The notes below the pieces were generated by a model. It was not told where the DNA came from. It made no database searches and was given only the letters and a program-made list of their open reading frames with translations. From the NCBI RefSeq assembly GCF_008086165.1, contig NZ_VSKL01000007.1, positions 62,001 to 126,000 of the forward strand: DNA of 64,000 bases, given 5' to 3'. Each line of letters opens with the position of its first letter. Position 1 is the first letter of the stretch. A program made the translations under genes and the position numbers. Origin of the DNA: Algorimicrobium algoritergicola. Its GTDB lineage: Bacteria > Bacteroidota > Bacteroidia > Flavobacteriales > Flavobacteriaceae. This document shows, piece after piece, positions 25,871 to 34,568 of the stretch.

Positions 25871-26320
25871 TTAAGGTGTGTTTTTCGACTTTCCGTGTCG
25901 GTTTTTGTATTCTTCAAACATTTTACGCTTAAAATCATCTTCCACTTTTTTTAGTAGAACAACTTTTTTAGCAGGTAAAACGGTTTGTAAGTCTTTCATG
26001 TATTTCTGATAAGACTGATATCTTTTCTCGTAAAGCAATTCCATTTCCTTTATTAAACTCTTGGCGTTGCTCTCCGTTAAATTTTCCATATCAATATCTT
26101 TTCGTTTATCTGAGACGTCGTTGCGTAGTTTATTGTGATCTTCCTCAAACTTATTATAAATAGGCCAGAAGTTCTGTGCTTCCGTTTGTGTCAGGTTTAA
26201 TTTTTCAGTGATATAAGCTACTTTCAAGGTTTTAATTTTTTCATGATGGTCATCACGATTTTGAGAAAAGCCAACTGTGCTTAATAATACAGTTACTAAT
26301 ATTAAAATTGTCTGTTTCAT
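25871..26320 (-). CDS. Spy/CpxP-like periplasmic protein of ECF sigma operon
   Basis: A 149-residue exported helical protein, with its start taken at the ATG at 26320 (MKQTILILVTVLLSTVGFSQ is the signal peptide). A TTG eight codons upstream overlaps the previous gene and is less likely. The mature part is charged and helical, with LTQTEAQNFWPIYNKFEED, the pattern found in Spy/CpxP-type and 'sensor of ECF sigma factor' proteins. It is the last gene of a three-gene operon (sigma, anti-sigma-like, this). A role as periplasmic stress sensor or chaperone is inferred from that context. Confidence 0.8.
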   Translation of the reverse strand: MKQTILILVTVLLSTVGFSQNRDDHHEKIKTLKVAYITEKLNLTQTEAQNFWPIYNKFEEDHNKLRNDVSDKRKDIDMENLTESNAKSLIKEMELLYEKRYQSYQKYMKDLQTVLPAKKVVLLKKVEDDFKRKMFEEYKNRHGKSKNTP

Positions 26321-26336
26321 TCCGTATGTTTTATTT

Positions 26337-26831
26337 TTATTCAAGATCTTCTAATTCTGAATTGTTATACAAATAACTTTCTAGTGACACATCACTTAAA
26401 GCGTCTGTGTAAATAGCATCTTCAAAAGCTGAAGGATCAATAATAAGATTGTTTAAGGTTGATGATTCGTAATCATTTGAAAGTATATAATCTTCAATAC
26501 TTTCATTATCTAATGATGAGAAACTAACCGGTTTATTAAAATCTGGCAAACTTATCACTAAAATGGCAATAGCAGCAATACTAGCAGCGTAGAGCCAGGT
26601 TTTTTTAGAAAAGAGCGGGATAACTTTTGTTTCCGTTTTCTCTTCTGAAACTATATCCAGTTTTGGTACTTTGAAAGTTTCAAAATAATTTTCTGGTACC
26701 TTAAAACCCGATGACTTACTTTGTTCTTTGAGAGCTATTTCGCTTAAAAGCGTTTCCTCAAAATTCTTGAAGTAATTATCTGGTGTTTTAAAACCTGATT
26801 TTTTAATAGTATGTAATTTACTGTTGTTCAT
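26337..26831 (-). CDS. Single-span anti-sigma-like membrane protein
   Basis: A 164-residue protein with a cytoplasmic N-terminus, one membrane helix at about residues 84-101 (WLYAASIAAIAILVISLP) and an acidic periplasmic tail rich in Ser, Asp, Glu and Tyr. The N-terminus carries two copies of a motif: SGFKTPDNYFKNFE at 12-25 and SGFKVPENYFETFK at 41-54. Placed directly after an ECF sigma gene and before a Spy-like gene, it has the position of the anti-sigma factor. No zinc-binding anti-sigma motif is present, so the function is inference. Confidence 0.7.
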   Translation of the reverse strand: MNNSKLHTIKKSGFKTPDNYFKNFEETLLSEIALKEQSKSSGFKVPENYFETFKVPKLDIVSEEKTETKVIPLFSKKTWLYAASIAAIAILVISLPDFNKPVSFSSLDNESIEDYILSNDYESSTLNNLIIDPSAFEDAIYTDALSDVSLESYLYNNSELEDLE

Positions 26832-26862
26832 TACTGTTTAGACTCAAAATTCTTAAAAAGGT

Positions 26863-27405
26863 TTAATCGTTCAGTAAGTAGTCTTCTACTTTTTTAACCG
26901 CAATGTGATAAGATGCTTTTAAAGCACCTTCACTAGTTTCTAATATTTCAGACATGTCTTTATATTTCAATTCTTGAAAATACTTCATATTAAAAACGAG
27001 TTGTTGCTTTTCTGGTAATCTAGCAATAGCACGCTGTAATTTTAGTTGAATATCTTCCCCTTCAAAATAAACATCAGCTTGCAGATTTGCAATAGCTAGA
27101 TCCTGAACTTCCTCATTGGTGATCTGCATCTGTTTAGCGCGCTTATTAATAAATGTTAAGGCTTCATTAGTTGCAATGCGGTACATCCAAGAAAATAATT
27201 TGCTATCACCTTTAAAATTATCAATATTGCGATAAATTTTTATGAAGGTATTCTGCAACACATCATCTGTATCGTCATGTGATTTAACAAGATGCCGAAT
27301 ATGCCAATATAGTCGCTCTTTGTATTGCGATACCAAATCGTTGAAAGCCACATGACGTGTGCTTTCAGACTTTAAATCGGCTACTAATTGGGTTTCGGTA
27401 TTCAC
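26863..27405 (-). CDS. ECF-type RNA polymerase sigma factor
   Basis: A 180-residue sigma-70 family factor of the extracytoplasmic-function group. Region 2 is at about 20-95: HDDTDDVLQNTFIKIYRNID, then KLFSWMYRIATNEALTFINK. Region 4 is at about 120-175: LPEKQQLVFNMKYFQELKYK, with the HTH in MSEILETSEGALKASYHIA. No region 3 is present. It heads an operon with the membrane anti-sigma-like gene (31 bp behind) and the Spy-like gene. The upstream 200 bp probably hold an autoregulated promoter. Confidence 0.93.
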   Translation of the reverse strand: MNTETQLVADLKSESTRHVAFNDLVSQYKERLYWHIRHLVKSHDDTDDVLQNTFIKIYRNIDNFKGDSKLFSWMYRIATNEALTFINKRAKQMQITNEEVQDLAIANLQADVYFEGEDIQLKLQRAIARLPEKQQLVFNMKYFQELKYKDMSEILETSEGALKASYHIAVKKVEDYLLND

Positions 27406-27609
27406 AAATCGATTTTTACTTTAGACTAGCAGAAGGTAAAAAAGTTTAATGAGACTTTGAGAATAAGTTTACAGTATTCAGTGAACAGAAAAACAGGAAC
27501 AGAGAATATAGCGTAAAGAAAATAGACTAAAAGCTAAAGAATTAGATGTAATTACAAGGAAAATTAGATGGTTTAATTGATAAATTTCAAATTATCTTTT
27601 ATTTAAAAT

Positions 27610-29439
27610 CTACTCAAAACTTTGCATTTCTACCAATCTGCGGTACATACCATTTTTGTCTATCAATTCAGTATGTGTTCCTTGTTCCACTATCTGACCA
27701 TGTTGCATAACAACAATTAAATCGGCATTCTGAATAGTGGATAAACGGTGTGCAATAACAATAGATGTTCGGTTTTTCATCATGTTATCAAGCGCCACTT
27801 GAACTAATCGTTCGCTTTCGGTATCTAAAGCCGAAGTGGCTTCATCTAGTATCATAATTGGTGGGTTTTTAAGAACAGCTCTAGCAATACTTAAACGCTG
27901 CTTTTGTCCGCCCGAAAAGTTGTTTCCAGCATCGCCAACATTGGTGTTAATCCCATTTGGTAATTCTTGAACAAATTCCCAAGCATTAGCTATTTTTAAA
28001 GCATCAATTACTTCCGTATCGGTAGCACCTGGTTTACCAATTAATAAGTTGTTTTTTATGGAGTCATTAAATAAAATGGAGTCTTGGGTTACTAATCCCA
28101 TTTGGTCTCTTAATGACTTTTTGGTCATGTCCTTTATATCGATACCATCTATTGTAATATTGCCTTCATTTACATCGTAAAAACGGGTAACCAAATTAGC
28201 AATGGTACTTTTTCCACTACCAGATTGCCCAACAAACGCCAAGGTTTTACCTTTCGCTACTTGTACGCTAAAGTTTTTTAGAACAAGATCATTATCGTAT
28301 TTAAACGAAATGTTATTGATAGAAACTTTATCTTTAAAATCCTTGAAATCTATAGCATCAGGATTATCTTCCATGTTGTCTTCTTCATGTAGAATTTCAA
28401 AAACACGATCGGCAGCTGCCATACCATTTTTAACTTTATAACTCGCTTTGCTAATTGCTTTTGCAGGCGTTAAAATACCATATGCAAGTAACATGAAACC
28501 AATAAATGTTGTGCCTTCTATCACTTCATCAATAAGTACTAATTTACCACCGTACCATAATAATACGGCTATGGTAATGATTCCTAGTATTTCGCTTATA
28601 GGGCCAGCAAGATTATTTTTTAGGCCTATACTATTGGATAACTTTAAAAGCTTACTTGCCGAGTTTCTAAAGTTTTCTTTAAAAAGTGGTTCTGCATTAT
28701 AGCTTTTTACAATTTTTAAACCCGTTAAAGTTTCTTCAACTATAGAAATTAATCGACCAGATTCTTGTTGTGCTGTTAAAGATTCACTTTTAAGTCTTTT
28801 TCCAATCCTCGAAATTATAAATCCAGCAGTTGGGATAAAAACTAAAACAAAGAGTGATAAGCGCCAGTTTATATAAAACATGGTTCCTAAAGCAAAAACA
28901 ATGTTTAAGGGCTCTCTTACTATTAATTCTAAAACGATAAATAGAGAGTTTTGCATTTCACCAATATCACCTAAAATACGTGCCATGACATCTCCTTTTT
29001 GTCTTTTTGAGTAGAATTTTAATGGCAGATTAATAATATTGTCATACATATCATTACGTAAATCTGTTAACACACCATTTTTAAGATACATAACATGTTG
29101 ACTCGCTAAATAACCAAATAGGTTTTTTAGCGCAAATGTGGAAATAACGATGGCGATTACTATAACCAAAGCCATTTGGGCATTATTAGCATCCAGATAA
29201 CCGCTTATTTTAAAGTTAAGCAAATCATTGGCGTAATTCTTTAAGTCGCCAATGCCATTCCAAATTGGTGCTTCTGTTACTCTATTCGTTTTATCGAATA
29301 AAACATTAAGCATAGGAATTAATGCGACAAAGGAAAGGGTTGTAAACAACGCATTTAGAACATTAAAAATCACATTTAAAACAACGTGTTTTTTATAGGT
29401 CTTAATAAATGGTAATAGCTGGATTATTATTTTTTTCAT
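27610..29439 (-). CDS. ABC exporter, fused permease and ATPase (MsbA type)
   Basis: A 609-residue half-transporter, acting as homodimer. The membrane domain with six helices covers about 15-330. The nucleotide-binding domain holds Walker A GQSGSGKST near residue 405, the signature NFSGGQKQRLSIARAV, and Walker B IMILDEATSALD, followed by the H-loop in IVIAHRLSTIQ. It resembles MsbA-like lipid or drug exporters. The substrate cannot be told from sequence. The ATG directly follows the stop of the phosphosugar mutase gene, so the two are translationally linked. Confidence 0.9.
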   Translation of the reverse strand: MKKIIIQLLPFIKTYKKHVVLNVIFNVLNALFTTLSFVALIPMLNVLFDKTNRVTEAPIWNGIGDLKNYANDLLNFKISGYLDANNAQMALVIVIAIVISTFALKNLFGYLASQHVMYLKNGVLTDLRNDMYDNIINLPLKFYSKRQKGDVMARILGDIGEMQNSLFIVLELIVREPLNIVFALGTMFYINWRLSLFVLVFIPTAGFIISRIGKRLKSESLTAQQESGRLISIVEETLTGLKIVKSYNAEPLFKENFRNSASKLLKLSNSIGLKNNLAGPISEILGIITIAVLLWYGGKLVLIDEVIEGTTFIGFMLLAYGILTPAKAISKASYKVKNGMAAADRVFEILHEEDNMEDNPDAIDFKDFKDKVSINNISFKYDNDLVLKNFSVQVAKGKTLAFVGQSGSGKSTIANLVTRFYDVNEGNITIDGIDIKDMTKKSLRDQMGLVTQDSILFNDSIKNNLLIGKPGATDTEVIDALKIANAWEFVQELPNGINTNVGDAGNNFSGGQKQRLSIARAVLKNPPIMILDEATSALDTESERLVQVALDNMMKNRTSIVIAHRLSTIQNADLIVVMQHGQIVEQGTHTELIDKNGMYRRLVEMQSFE

Positions 29440-31170
29440 CTAGTTTAGATTCATGTCCTTCAAAATTGCATCAATCTTGTTTTCCAATTTCTGTTCCGTT
29501 GCTTGAAACGCTGACACATTGTCCAAAGTGGCATTAACGCTAATGTAAAACTTAATTTTCGGTTCCGTTCCACTTGGCCTTAAAGCTATTTGGCTACCAT
29601 CCTCTAAATAGTAAATTAATACGTTTGATTTTGGAATATGAAGTTGTTCAATATGGCCATTGCTTAACTGTCTAGATTGTGATAATTGATAATCTTCAAT
29701 TTTAACAACTTTAGATCCATTCACTCTTTCCAAAGGGTTTTCGCGTGCATCATACATCATCTGTTTAATTTCTTGAGCACCTTCAATACCTTTTTTGGTG
29801 ATAGAAACTAAACGTTCTTTATAAAAACCATGTTCTACATATAAGTTGATTAATGCTTCATAAATGGAGCTGCCTTGTGCTTTTGCCTGGGCTGCAATTT
29901 CACAAGCCAAAAGGGTAGCGGTAACAGCATCTTTATCGCGAACAAAATCGCCAACCATGAACCCGAAACTTTCTTCACCACCACCAATAAAATTAAGTTC
30001 TGGGAAGTCTTTTATCATTTTAGCAATCCATTTAAATCCGGTTAAACCAATTTTACATTCCACCTGATATGCATCTGCTAACTTTTGCATCATGGGCGTG
30101 GATACAATGGTAGAACCAATAAATTCCTTGCCTTTAATTCTGTCGGATTTTTTCCATTGCTTTAATAAAAATTCCGTCATGATTATCATGGCTTGGTTGC
30201 CATTGAGGATAATCATTTTATTATCTAAATCTCTAACAGCCACACCAACACGATCGCTATCTGGATCAGTTCCAATAACAATATCAGCTTGTACTTTTTC
30301 TGCTAATTCCAAAGCCATTTTTAAGGCTGCAGGTTCTTCAGGATTTGGCGATTTTACAGTAGGGAAATTACCGTCTGGTTTGGCTTGCTCTTCAACAATA
30401 TGCACCTGATTATAGCCAGCGCGTTTTAAGGTTTCTGGAATAATAGTGATAGATGTACCATGTAAAGAAGTGAAAACAATATTTAGATTGTCTTTTGCTT
30501 CCGGATCTGTATTAAAACTTCCATTTTTAACAGAAGCATTAATGAACACATTATCTAAAGCTTCACCAATGTAATTAATTAGCGGTTCTTGCGCTTCAAA
30601 ATTAATTTCAGAATATTCTAAGCGATTAATTTCGGCAATAATTTCAGCATCTTGAGGTGGAACTAGTTGACCACCATCTTGCCAATACACTTTAAATCCG
30701 TTGTATTCTGGCGGATTATGAGAAGCCGTTAATACAATACCACAATGGCATTTTAAATATTTTAATGTGAAGGATAATTCAGGAGTTGGACGTAAATCTT
30801 CGAATAAAAAGACTTCAATATTATTGGCTGAAAACACATCTGCAACCAGTTTGGCTAAAGATTGACTGTTATGTCGACAATCGAAAGCAATAGCAACTTT
30901 TATAATTTCACCAGGGAAGCTTTGTTTCAGATAGTTGCTTAAACCTTGTGTGTTTTTTCCTAACGTATATTTGTTAATTCGGTTGGTTCCGATTCCCATA
31001 ATACCGCGCATGCCTCCAGTTCCAAACTCTAAATCTTTATAAAAAGCTTCTTGTAATTCCGATGGATTGGTTGCTATTAAATTTTTTATATAATCTTGAG
31101 TCTCTGTATCAAAAGTAGGCGTTAACCAAGTGTTTATACGCGCTAATAATTCAGGTTTAATATGTATCAT
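29440..31170 (-). CDS. Phospho-sugar mutase (phosphoglucomutase/phosphomannomutase)
   Basis: A 576-residue alpha-D-phosphohexomutase. The active-site phosphoserine lies in [16 protein letters not shown] near residue 148. The metal loop is [15 protein letters not shown] near residue 300. The sugar-binding loop is [12 protein letters not shown] near residue 395, and the phosphate-binding loop [12 protein letters not shown] is near the C-terminus. All four loops are intact, so activity is expected. Length fits the large bacterial PgcA/PGM2-type. It interconverts 1- and 6-phosphates of glucose or mannose. It runs directly into the ABC exporter gene. Confidence 0.93.
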   Translation of the reverse strand: MIHIKPELLARINTWLTPTFDTETQDYIKNLIATNPSELQEAFYKDLEFGTGGMRGIMGIGTNRINKYTLGKNTQGLSNYLKQSFPGEIIKVAIAFDCRHNSQSLAKLVADVFSANNIEVFLFEDLRPTPELSFTLKYLKCHCGIVLTASHNPPEYNGFKVYWQDGGQLVPPQDAEIIAEINRLEYSEINFEAQEPLINYIGEALDNVFINASVKNGSFNTDPEAKDNLNIVFTSLHGTSITIIPETLKRAGYNQVHIVEEQAKPDGNFPTVKSPNPEEPAALKMALELAEKVQADIVIGTDPDSDRVGVAVRDLDNKMIILNGNQAMIIMTEFLLKQWKKSDRIKGKEFIGSTIVSTPMMQKLADAYQVECKIGLTGFKWIAKMIKDFPELNFIGGGEESFGFMVGDFVRDKDAVTATLLACEIAAQAKAQGSSIYEALINLYVEHGFYKERLVSITKKGIEGAQEIKQMMYDARENPLERVNGSKVVKIEDYQLSQSRQLSNGHIEQLHIPKSNVLIYYLEDGSQIALRPSGTEPKIKFYISVNATLDNVSAFQATEQKLENKIDAILKDMNLN

Positions 31171-31230
31171 AGTTGTAATAAAGTAGCGTACATCAGTACG
31201 AAATTCATAAAAATGTGAGCTGGATAACCG

Positions 31231-32172
31231 TTAAATAGCATTTTTTACTAAATACCGTTTTCTGTTTTCTTTGGTTCGTAATATAATTTCGCCTAGAAAA
31301 CCAGCAACAAAAAATTGGGTACCAATAATCATGGTTACCAAGGCAATAAAAAACTGTGGTCTTTCGGTAATAAGTCGGCCGTAAGGATTTAAAAATAGTT
31401 TATCAATTCCTAAATAAAAGGAAAATGCAAATCCAATAGCAAACATCATTACGCCAAGTGCACCAAATAAATGCATAGGTCTTCTTCCAAATCTGGAAAT
31501 AAACCAAATAGTTATTAAATCTAGAAAACCGTGAATAAAACGATCCATTCCAAATTTTGTTTCGCCATACTTTCTAGCTTGATGCTGCACCACTTTTTCA
31601 CCAATTTTAGTAAAGCCTGCATTTTTTGCTAATACCGGAATATAACGATGCATTTCACCATTGACATCAATGTTTTTTACCACATTTTGTCGGTATGCTT
31701 TTAAGCCACAATTAAAATCATTGAGTTTAACACCAGACGTTTTTCTAGCTGCCCAATTGAATAGTTTTGACGGCATATTTTTAGAAAGTACGGAGTCGTA
31801 GCGTTTTTTCTTCCAACCGGAAACCATGTCAAAACCGTCAGAAATAACCATATTGTATAAATCAGGAATTTCTTCTGGATTGTCTTGAAGATCCGCATCC
31901 ATAGTAATTACAACATCGCCTTCGGCTTTTTCAAAACCAGCGTGTAAGGCTTGCGATTTTCCGAAATTCCGTAAAAACTGAATACCTTTTACAGCCTTGT
32001 TTTTTTCTGAAAGCTGCTGAATGATTTTCCAAGAATCATCTGTGCTACCATCATCAATAAAAAGGATTTCATAAGAAAAATGATTGGATTGCATAACATT
32101 TGCAATCCAATCATGTAGCTCTATTAAAGACTCTTGTTCGTTAAGTAGTGGTATGACTACTGATATATTCAT
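31231..32172 (-). CDS. Family 2 glycosyltransferase, polyprenyl-phosphate type
   Basis: A 313-residue GT2 enzyme with the GT-A fold in residues 1-220: VVIPLLNEQESLIELHDW at the start, FIDDGSTDDSW, and the metal-binding MDADLQDNPEEIPDL. Two membrane helices follow at about 233-260 and 275-300, with a short basic tail. This is the layout of DPM1/ArnC/GtrB-like enzymes that move a sugar from a nucleotide donor to undecaprenyl phosphate. The sugar is not determined. It is 60 bp upstream of the mutase in the same direction, so it may belong to the same transcript. Confidence 0.9.
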   Translation of the reverse strand: MNISVVIPLLNEQESLIELHDWIANVMQSNHFSYEILFIDDGSTDDSWKIIQQLSEKNKAVKGIQFLRNFGKSQALHAGFEKAEGDVVITMDADLQDNPEEIPDLYNMVISDGFDMVSGWKKKRYDSVLSKNMPSKLFNWAARKTSGVKLNDFNCGLKAYRQNVVKNIDVNGEMHRYIPVLAKNAGFTKIGEKVVQHQARKYGETKFGMDRFIHGFLDLITIWFISRFGRRPMHLFGALGVMMFAIGFAFSFYLGIDKLFLNPYGRLITERPQFFIALVTMIIGTQFFVAGFLGEIILRTKENRKRYLVKNAI

Positions 32173-32215
32173 GGATGTGATTTCATAGGTGAAACACCAA
32201 AAGTAACGAAATTAT

Positions 32216-32746
32216 TTAAGCTTGTATATCTTCTTTTTTAACAACCAAAGCAACAATAAGGCCAACGACGCTAAAACCGACCAATTGAAATGCCAAAGCT
32301 TGTAAAATATTACCAATAGAATACATATCCTCTTGCTTTTCCATTTCTTCAACTATTTGAGCAATTGATTCTTCTGGTGCACCAAAACCACGCATCATTT
32401 CAACCTGTGACGTCAGTATTTTTTCTTGTAATATTCCTGAAGCTTCTGGATCGACAATGTTGAAAATTACATAACTAACAACAGTACTAATCACTAATCC
32501 TATAAGGACTGTAATAAAAAATGATGTAAATGCGCCTTTAAAACTAATAAAGCCATTTAGTGCGCCTCTTGATTTTGTTGAAGACATAACACCTAAAACA
32601 ATAACCAAAATCATCATGGCAATTCCAAACCACCATTTAGTAAATAAATCTAGACTTATAGCATAAGCCATAACTGTTAATAATGATAAAATTCCGCCAA
32701 GATATAGACCGAAATTAATTGCAATTGATTTAGTAGATGTTTCCAT
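32216..32746 (-). CDS. DUF4199 family four-helix membrane protein
   Basis: A 176-residue inner-membrane protein with four predicted helices at about 8-28, 35-52, 70-95 and 145-168. The FISFKGAFTSFFITVLIGLV stretch and the EASGILQEKIL loop with an Met/Glu-rich segment match the DUF4199 family common in Bacteroidota. No catalytic motif is seen. It starts at the ATG at 32746. A minus-strand TATATTTG box at 32787-32794 is a good -7 candidate. It lies 43 bp upstream of the glycosyltransferase, in the same direction. Confidence 0.85.
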   Translation of the reverse strand: METSTKSIAINFGLYLGGILSLLTVMAYAISLDLFTKWWFGIAMMILVIVLGVMSSTKSRGALNGFISFKGAFTSFFITVLIGLVISTVVSYVIFNIVDPEASGILQEKILTSQVEMMRGFGAPEESIAQIVEEMEKQEDMYSIGNILQALAFQLVGFSVVGLIVALVVKKEDIQA

Positions 32747-32834
32747 TTTGTTAATTTCTTTTAGTTGATTATAAAAAGTTAGTAAACAAATATAACAAAA
32801 CGTTACAATAAACTGTATTTTAAATACCTACTTA

Positions 32835-32865
32835 TTGTTTAATTATGGGAATTTGACTACTTTTG
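32835..32865 (+). promoter_or_regulatory. Plus-strand Bacteroidota promoter upstream of rpmE2
   Basis: TTG at 32835-32837, 20 bp, then TACTTTTG at 32858-32865. A good consensus match about 170 bp before rpmE2. It would produce a long leader or a separate short RNA, because rpmE2 has its own promoter closer by. Confidence 0.5.
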
Positions 32866-32966
32866 CTTTTAGAAGAAAAAGAAGTAAGAAAGGCAATTAG
32901 AAAAAAGAGGTGAGACGGAATAATTTAGCAATATGACATATTTCATATAAATAAATTAAAAAAGTA

Positions 32967-32996
32967 TTGCATAGTTATTAAAATTGCCTAAATTTG
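32967..32996 (+). promoter_or_regulatory. rpmE2 promoter
   Basis: TTG at 32967-32969, 19 bp, then TAAATTTG at 32989-32996: a full match to the Bacteroidota -33/-7 pattern, about 38 bp upstream of the rpmE2 ATG. Confidence 0.75.
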
Positions 32997-33033
32997 CACT
33001 TCGAAAAAAGTTAAGATATTAAAGCATTTAGCG

Positions 33034-33285
33034 ATGAAAAAAGAAATACATCCAGAAAATTATAGAGTAGTAGCGTTTAAAGACATGTCTAATGAAGACG
33101 TTTTTTTAACAAAATCTACAGCAAACACGAACGAAACTTTAGAAGTGGAAGGTGTTGAATATCCATTAATTAAAATGGAGATTTCTAGAACATCACACCC
33201 GTTTTACACAGGTAAATCTAAATTAATAGATACAGCTGGTCGTATTGACAAGTTTAAAACTAAATACGCTAAATTTAAAAAATAA
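33034..33285 (+). CDS. rpmE2: 50S ribosomal protein L31 type B
   Basis: An 83-residue ribosomal protein. MKKEIHPENYRVVAFKDMSN at the start and SRTSHPFYTGKSKLIDTAG further on are family signatures. It contains no cysteine, so this is the zinc-independent type B form (C-minus), which in some bacteria replaces zinc L31 when zinc is scarce; in Flavobacteriia it is often the only L31. It is followed by a strong terminator and stands as a single-gene transcript. Confidence 0.96.
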   Translation: MKKEIHPENYRVVAFKDMSNEDVFLTKSTANTNETLEVEGVEYPLIKMEISRTSHPFYTGKSKLIDTAGRIDKFKTKYAKFKK

Positions 33286-33307
33286 ATTTAGTCTAAAATA
33301 TATTTCT

Positions 33308-33336
33308 AAAAGCCTTTCAACTATTGAAAGGCTTTT
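33308..33336 (+). terminator. rpmE2 terminator
   Basis: A perfect 13-bp stem (33308-33320 with 33324-33336) with a three-base loop and T run after it. It starts 22 bp after the rpmE2 stop. It rules out the extended start (33324) of the next gene. Confidence 0.9.
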
Positions 33337-33362
33337 TTTATTTTTACCAAAAAGCATATCTC

Positions 33363-34538
33363 ATGAACTACATTCTTTTTGATGGTCCTTCGCGCAATAA
33401 TTTATTGCCTTTTACGTATACACGACCTGTTGCAGACATTCGCATTGGTATATTAACCATTCGCGAGAAATGGGAACTTTATTTAGGTTCTACAACCACG
33501 ACCGTAACAGAAGAGTATTTATCAGACAAATACCCAATGGTTGAAATGGAGCAGAATGTCATGATTAATGCCTCTTATTTGCCAAATGATGAATTGGTAG
33601 CCATGATTACAGATTTGAGTGAAAACCAAGCCATTTTTAAGGATGAGGATGTTATTGCTTTTTATACGAAAGAATCTCAAGAGGAAGTTAATTTTGATAC
33701 TTATGAGGCTATTGAATATACCGAATCACTTTTAAAAGTTGAAAATACATGGGATATTTTCTCTAAAAACGGCGAAGCGATTCAAGATGATTTTGAACTA
33801 CTAACAACGAATAGAAAATCGCAACCCATTCCAGCAACGGTTAATACAATTCATCCGGAATCTATATTTATAGAAGAAGGCGCAAAACTAGATTTTGTAA
33901 CCTTGAATGCTACAAATGGCCCTATTTATATTGGTAAAGATGCCGAAGTTATGGAGGGAAGCGTTATTCGCGGACCTTTTGCTTTATGTGATCATGCAAC
34001 CGTGAAAATGGCTTCTAAAATTTATGGACCAACAACGGTTGGACCTCATAGTAAAGTAGGAGGAGAGGTGACTAATTCCGTGATTTTCGCATATTCTAAT
34101 AAAGGTCATGATGGTTTTTTAGGAAATTCTGTTATTGGCGAATGGTGCAATTTAGGCGCCGATACCAATAATTCGAATTTAAAGAACAATTATGCGGAGG
34201 TACGCCTTTGGGATTACCAAACGGAAGGGTTTGCAAAAACAGGTTTGCAATTCTGCGGACTTATGATGGGTGACCACAGTAAATGTGGTATTAACACCAT
34301 GTTTAATACGGGAACGGTTGTAGGTGTAAGTGCTAATATTTTTGGGAGTGGATTTCCGCGAAATTTTGTACCAAGTTTTTCTTGGGGAGGAAGTAGTGGT
34401 TTTACAACCTATTTAACCAAAAAAGCTTTTGAAGTTGCAGAAGTTGTTATGTCACGACGCGATATAAAATTCACAGCACAAGATGCCGCGATTTTAGAGC
34501 ATGTTTTTGAAGAAACGAAACGGTTTAGAAGGGAATAG
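33363..34538 (+). CDS. GlmU-like sugar nucleotidyltransferase
   Basis: A 391-residue protein of the Bacteroidota GlmU family, with its start at the ATG at 33363 (MNYILFDGPSRNNLLPFTYT). The N-terminal half is a nucleotidyltransferase-like fold. The C-terminal half, about 175-345, is a left-handed beta-helix with hexapeptide-like repeats (GPIYIGKDAEVMEGSVIRGP, then GPTTVGPHSKVGGEV and FLGNSVIGEWCNLGADT). It lacks a clear GxGTRM pyrophosphorylase loop; the DGPSRNNLLPFTYTRP start replaces it. A role in making an activated amino sugar is inferred. It runs convergently with the peptide-binding lipoprotein gene. Confidence 0.85.
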   Translation: MNYILFDGPSRNNLLPFTYTRPVADIRIGILTIREKWELYLGSTTTTVTEEYLSDKYPMVEMEQNVMINASYLPNDELVAMITDLSENQAIFKDEDVIAFYTKESQEEVNFDTYEAIEYTESLLKVENTWDIFSKNGEAIQDDFELLTTNRKSQPIPATVNTIHPESIFIEEGAKLDFVTLNATNGPIYIGKDAEVMEGSVIRGPFALCDHATVKMASKIYGPTTVGPHSKVGGEVTNSVIFAYSNKGHDGFLGNSVIGEWCNLGADTNNSNLKNNYAEVRLWDYQTEGFAKTGLQFCGLMMGDHSKCGINTMFNTGTVVGVSANIFGSGFPRNFVPSFSWGGSSGFTTYLTKKAFEVAEVVMSRRDIKFTAQDAAILEHVFEETKRFRRE

Positions 34539-34568
34539 AGGTTAAAAGTTTTATTTTATTCATTGAAT

